From Prevotella sp. (GTDB taxonomy: Bacteria; Bacteroidota; Bacteroidia; Bacteroidales; Bacteroidaceae), in the NCBI GenBank assembly GCA_017557405.1, contig JAFYYV010000006.1:1-64000 (forward strand): a stretch of DNA of 64,000 nucleotides, read 5' to 3'. Made by a program: the position numbers and the translations under genes. Positions 61,775 through 64,000 of this stretch are shown here, piece after piece. The notes beneath the pieces were generated by a model. That model was not told where the DNA came from, searched no databases, and was given only the letters and a program-made list of their open reading frames with translations. How positions within the stretch are numbered: position 1 is the first letter of the stretch; each line of letters begins with the position of its first letter.

Positions 61775-62011
61775 TTTTATAAAAGCAGTTTCTATAATAC
61801 TTCTATTACGTTAGAATATGGAGGCATAAATGAACATCTCCATATATTCTCTACTAGCCAAGAATAAGAATAAAGGAAATCTCTGCAATTATTCTTTTTG
61901 CGTAAATAGAGTGAAATAAGAGGCGAATGTCGTGGTACTGAGAAAATAACTTCCCACACATATGCGTAAGCAGAGTATGAAAACAACAAAACAACTAAAA
62001 CAAAAAATAAT

Positions 62012-63193
62012 ATGAAAAAACAAATATTGATTCTTGCCATGCTTCTCATGGCACTCGTGACTAACGCACAGTTAAAATCTTACTATGATGGAAGAGTTAG
62101 CATCATGTCTACATATAACAGCCTTTACACAACATTAACCGTTGGAAATACTTCTCCCGCTTATGCAGCAAGCGTAGGAATAGCCAGCGCTCCTAATGTA
62201 ATGGACAGTACCAATATTGGGGTTTTAGGGACAGTGGATACAAATTCCACATATACCAATGATACCAATTATGGCGTATTAGGCATTGCAGGATTGAAAC
62301 AATACCATGGCAGAAGTTATGGTGTAAGTGGTATGATCGGCCCCCTTGGTCAGCATTTTGGTGGGGCTGGTGTTTATGGTACAAATTCCACTTATTATTT
62401 TAGTGTTCCTACCAATATTCAAGGTGAATATGCAGGCTATTTTGTCGGGCCTGTAAACGTAACAAATATTCTGACTGCTCCCAGCATATTTACGGCATCC
62501 GACAGCAGACTTAGCAATAACCTCGTATCGTTGGGCGATAGGGATGACAGCGGTAAAGCAACACTGGAAAACGTACTCAATATGAATGTAGTGGAATACA
62601 ACATGAAGAGCAGGCTAAGCGAGGAGATGCCAAAAGACGTTGCTCCAGAGAAAGCTGAAAAAGTTAGAAATTCATTTGAGTTCCTGAAAAAAGAAGATAA
62701 GGAGATGACTTCCAGACGGCATATTGGAATTGATGCTGAAGAATTGCAGAAGATTTATCCTGATTTGGTATTGGAAGGCCAAGATGGCTATCTCTCTGTG
62801 AACTATTCTGAAATCGTCCCTCTTCTCATCCGTTCCATTCAAGCCTTGAAGCAGGAACTGGACGAAGTGAAAAGTATGAAGTCAAAAGCCCGTAAGTCTG
62901 CGCTATCAACAGGGATGAATACATTCTCTGTCAACGAAAACATTTTATATCAGAACAGTCCCAATCCCTTTAATAGGCAGACTGTCATACGCTTTAAGCT
63001 GGCTGCGGATACTCAAGATTCCTCTATTTGCATCTTTGACATGACAGGCAAACTTCTGAAGAAACTGCCCATTTCATCGGGAATGGAAAATGTATCCATT
63101 GGTGGCTACGAACTTGGTGAGGGCATGTTCCTCTATTCTCTGATTGTCAATGGGCAGGAGATTGACACGAAGCGAATGATAATATCGAAATAA
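62012..63193 (+). CDS. Exported protein with S74 tail-fibre chaperone domain and T9SS sorting domain
   Basis: 393 residues with a signal peptide (ending TNAQ). Residues about 30-165 are a Gly/Thr/Tyr-rich beta stretch with recurring YGVLG/YGVSG turns. Residues about 165-290 match the intramolecular chaperone of endosialidase and tail fibres (peptidase S74): ASDSRLSNN, then RHIGIDAEELQKIYPDLV, YSEIVPLLIRSIQALKQEL. The C-terminus (YQNSPNPFNRQTVIRFKL; IFDMTGKLLKKL; GMFLYSLIVNGQEIDTKRMI, then ISK) is a textbook T9SS type A domain. It is likely a trimeric surface fibre that is self-processed and exported by T9SS. Confidence 0.85.
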   Translation: MKKQILILAMLLMALVTNAQLKSYYDGRVSIMSTYNSLYTTLTVGNTSPAYAASVGIASAPNVMDSTNIGVLGTVDTNSTYTNDTNYGVLGIAGLKQYHGRSYGVSGMIGPLGQHFGGAGVYGTNSTYYFSVPTNIQGEYAGYFVGPVNVTNILTAPSIFTASDSRLSNNLVSLGDRDDSGKATLENVLNMNVVEYNMKSRLSEEMPKDVAPEKAEKVRNSFEFLKKEDKEMTSRRHIGIDAEELQKIYPDLVLEGQDGYLSVNYSEIVPLLIRSIQALKQELDEVKSMKSKARKSALSTGMNTFSVNENILYQNSPNPFNRQTVIRFKLAADTQDSSICIFDMTGKLLKKLPISSGMENVSIGGYELGEGMFLYSLIVNGQEIDTKRMIISK

Positions 63194-63211
63194 CAAGAAA
63201 GGAAGTATTCT

Positions 63212-64000
63212 ATGCAAAATATTAAGACTATAACGCTCCTTACTTGTCTAAGTTTATTTGCAAACGTCAAGGCACAACTTAGCACGAACGAGAAGCCTAT
63301 CAGTTTTGACCTAAAATCAGAACTGACTGTCATTTCCAGAAGTTTAACACCTGTAATCACCACGCCCAAGTTGGACATGGCCAAGATAGCTAAAGAAGAT
63401 GCGGAGGATGAAGAATACGACATGCCGCCCCGTTTTGGCTATTCGCACAAAGTAAATTATGACCTTAACAATTCTGGCACATGGTTTCAACTTCCAAACG
63501 GTGACAAATTGTGGCAATTGGAGGTTGTCTGTCCTGCTGCACTATCGGTGAATTTCTGTTACGATAAGTTCTGGATTCCTGAAGGCGGCAAGTTCTTTGT
63601 CTATTCAAAAGATAAAAAGCATAATATAGGGGCTTTCACTTCCAGAAACAACAAGGGTGACAGGGAAAACAATCCTGGGTTTGCAACAGGGTTGGTGTAT
63701 GGCGATGACGTTGTGTTGGAGTACTATCAACCCAAAGAAATCAATACAGATGCTATCATTTCCATAGAATATGTGGTTCATGGATATCGATATATCAGGA
63801 TTAATGAACCAGGTTATGGTGCATCGGGGTCTTGTACCATTAATGTTAACTGCGAAGAAGGTCAAGACTGGCAATATGAGAAAAAGTCTGTTGCATTAAT
63901 TGTAGTTAATGGAGAAAGGTGGTGTACTGGTTCGTTGATAAATACAACTGACTTTAGCCACAAGCCTTATCTGCTTACAGCAGACCATTGCCTTGGTGTC
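63212..64000 (+). CDS. Trypsin-like (Lys-C-type) secreted serine protease, truncated by the window
   Basis: 263 residues are visible, in frame to the right edge. Signal peptide ending VKAQ. An N-terminal propeptide-like region (GTWFQLPNGDKLWQLEV, PEGGKFFVYS) precedes SVALIVVNGERWCTGSLINT and TADHCLGV, where His259 is the catalytic histidine of an S1-type fold. The Cys pattern and the propeptide resemble lysyl endopeptidase/Achromobacter protease I-like proteins of Bacteroidetes. The Asp and Ser of the triad, and any T9SS tail, lie outside. It starts 18 bases after the S74 protein gene. Confidence 0.85.
   Translation, partial: MQNIKTITLLTCLSLFANVKAQLSTNEKPISFDLKSELTVISRSLTPVITTPKLDMAKIAKEDAEDEEYDMPPRFGYSHKVNYDLNNSGTWFQLPNGDKLWQLEVVCPAALSVNFCYDKFWIPEGGKFFVYSKDKKHNIGAFTSRNNKGDRENNPGFATGLVYGDDVVLEYYQPKEINTDAIISIEYVVHGYRYIRINEPGYGASGSCTINVNCEEGQDWQYEKKSVALIVVNGERWCTGSLINTTDFSHKPYLLTADHCLGV

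Overview
The window looks like chromosomal DNA of a Prevotella-type bacterium (Prevotellaceae, Bacteroidales). Four things point there. Promoters have the Bacteroidetes form TTTG-N19/20-TAnnTTTG and Shine-Dalgarno sites are rare. A type IX secretion gene (porQ) sits beside cmk. Many exported proteins end in Prevotella-style sorting tails (YDLxGRR...GLYI...GK). There are several polysaccharide-degrading enzymes (GH51, GH94, GH2). No rRNA, insertion sequence or CRISPR array is visible.

Layout. 1-9.9 kb: the 3'-truncated gene of a very large exported protein, an OPT peptide transporter and a divergent M6 metalloprotease, then about 1 kb of repeats. 9.9-18.0 kb: a plus-strand operon of an alpha/beta hydrolase, a BspA/GLUG surface protein, a 70-residue peptide and a beta-helix protein with a dockerin-like end. 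18.1-32.8 kb (minus): ClpB, a secreted protein, a GH94 phosphorylase, a small membrane protein, a GH51 arabinofuranosidase, an ADP-forming acyl-CoA synthetase and a secreted-protein/lipoprotein pair. 32.9-40.3 kb (minus): a second tiny peptide related to the first, an exported protein with a possible cohesin-like fold, Bcp, and two exported proteins with dockerin-like ends. 41.2-52.5 kb: an MFS-type transporter and small membrane proteins, then housekeeping genes (DUF1573, ispH, GH2, cmk, porQ, tonB, a polyprenyl synthase, tatD). 52.6-56.6 kb: tRNA-Ser(GGA) followed by a plasmid-like segment with a Rep_3 initiator, four iterons and a MobC-like gene, but no integrase or relaxase. 56.6-64 kb: a membrane-anchored TPR/HTH regulator divergent from an AT-richer cluster of exported proteins, including a legumain/caspase-like peptidase, an S74-chaperone/T9SS chimera and a truncated Lys-C-like serine protease.

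How it fits together. Much of the window serves the cell surface and secretion: exported proteases, adhesin-like repeat proteins, T9SS-tailed cargo, PorQ and TonB. Glycan enzymes and a peptide importer would use the products.

The most unusual signals are non-coding or tiny. (i) A dispersed 350-420 bp element in three copies carries a contiguous array of 22-nt dyad units (6, 5.5 and 6 units). (ii) Two short peptides encoded just downstream of exported-protein genes share a VDDP...FNVWD pattern. (iii) Short palindromic and low-complexity repeats lie in frame inside several unrelated genes. (iv) Inverted repeats between the TPR/HTH regulator and the protease cluster look like operators. All family assignments are from reading motifs; no database search was run.
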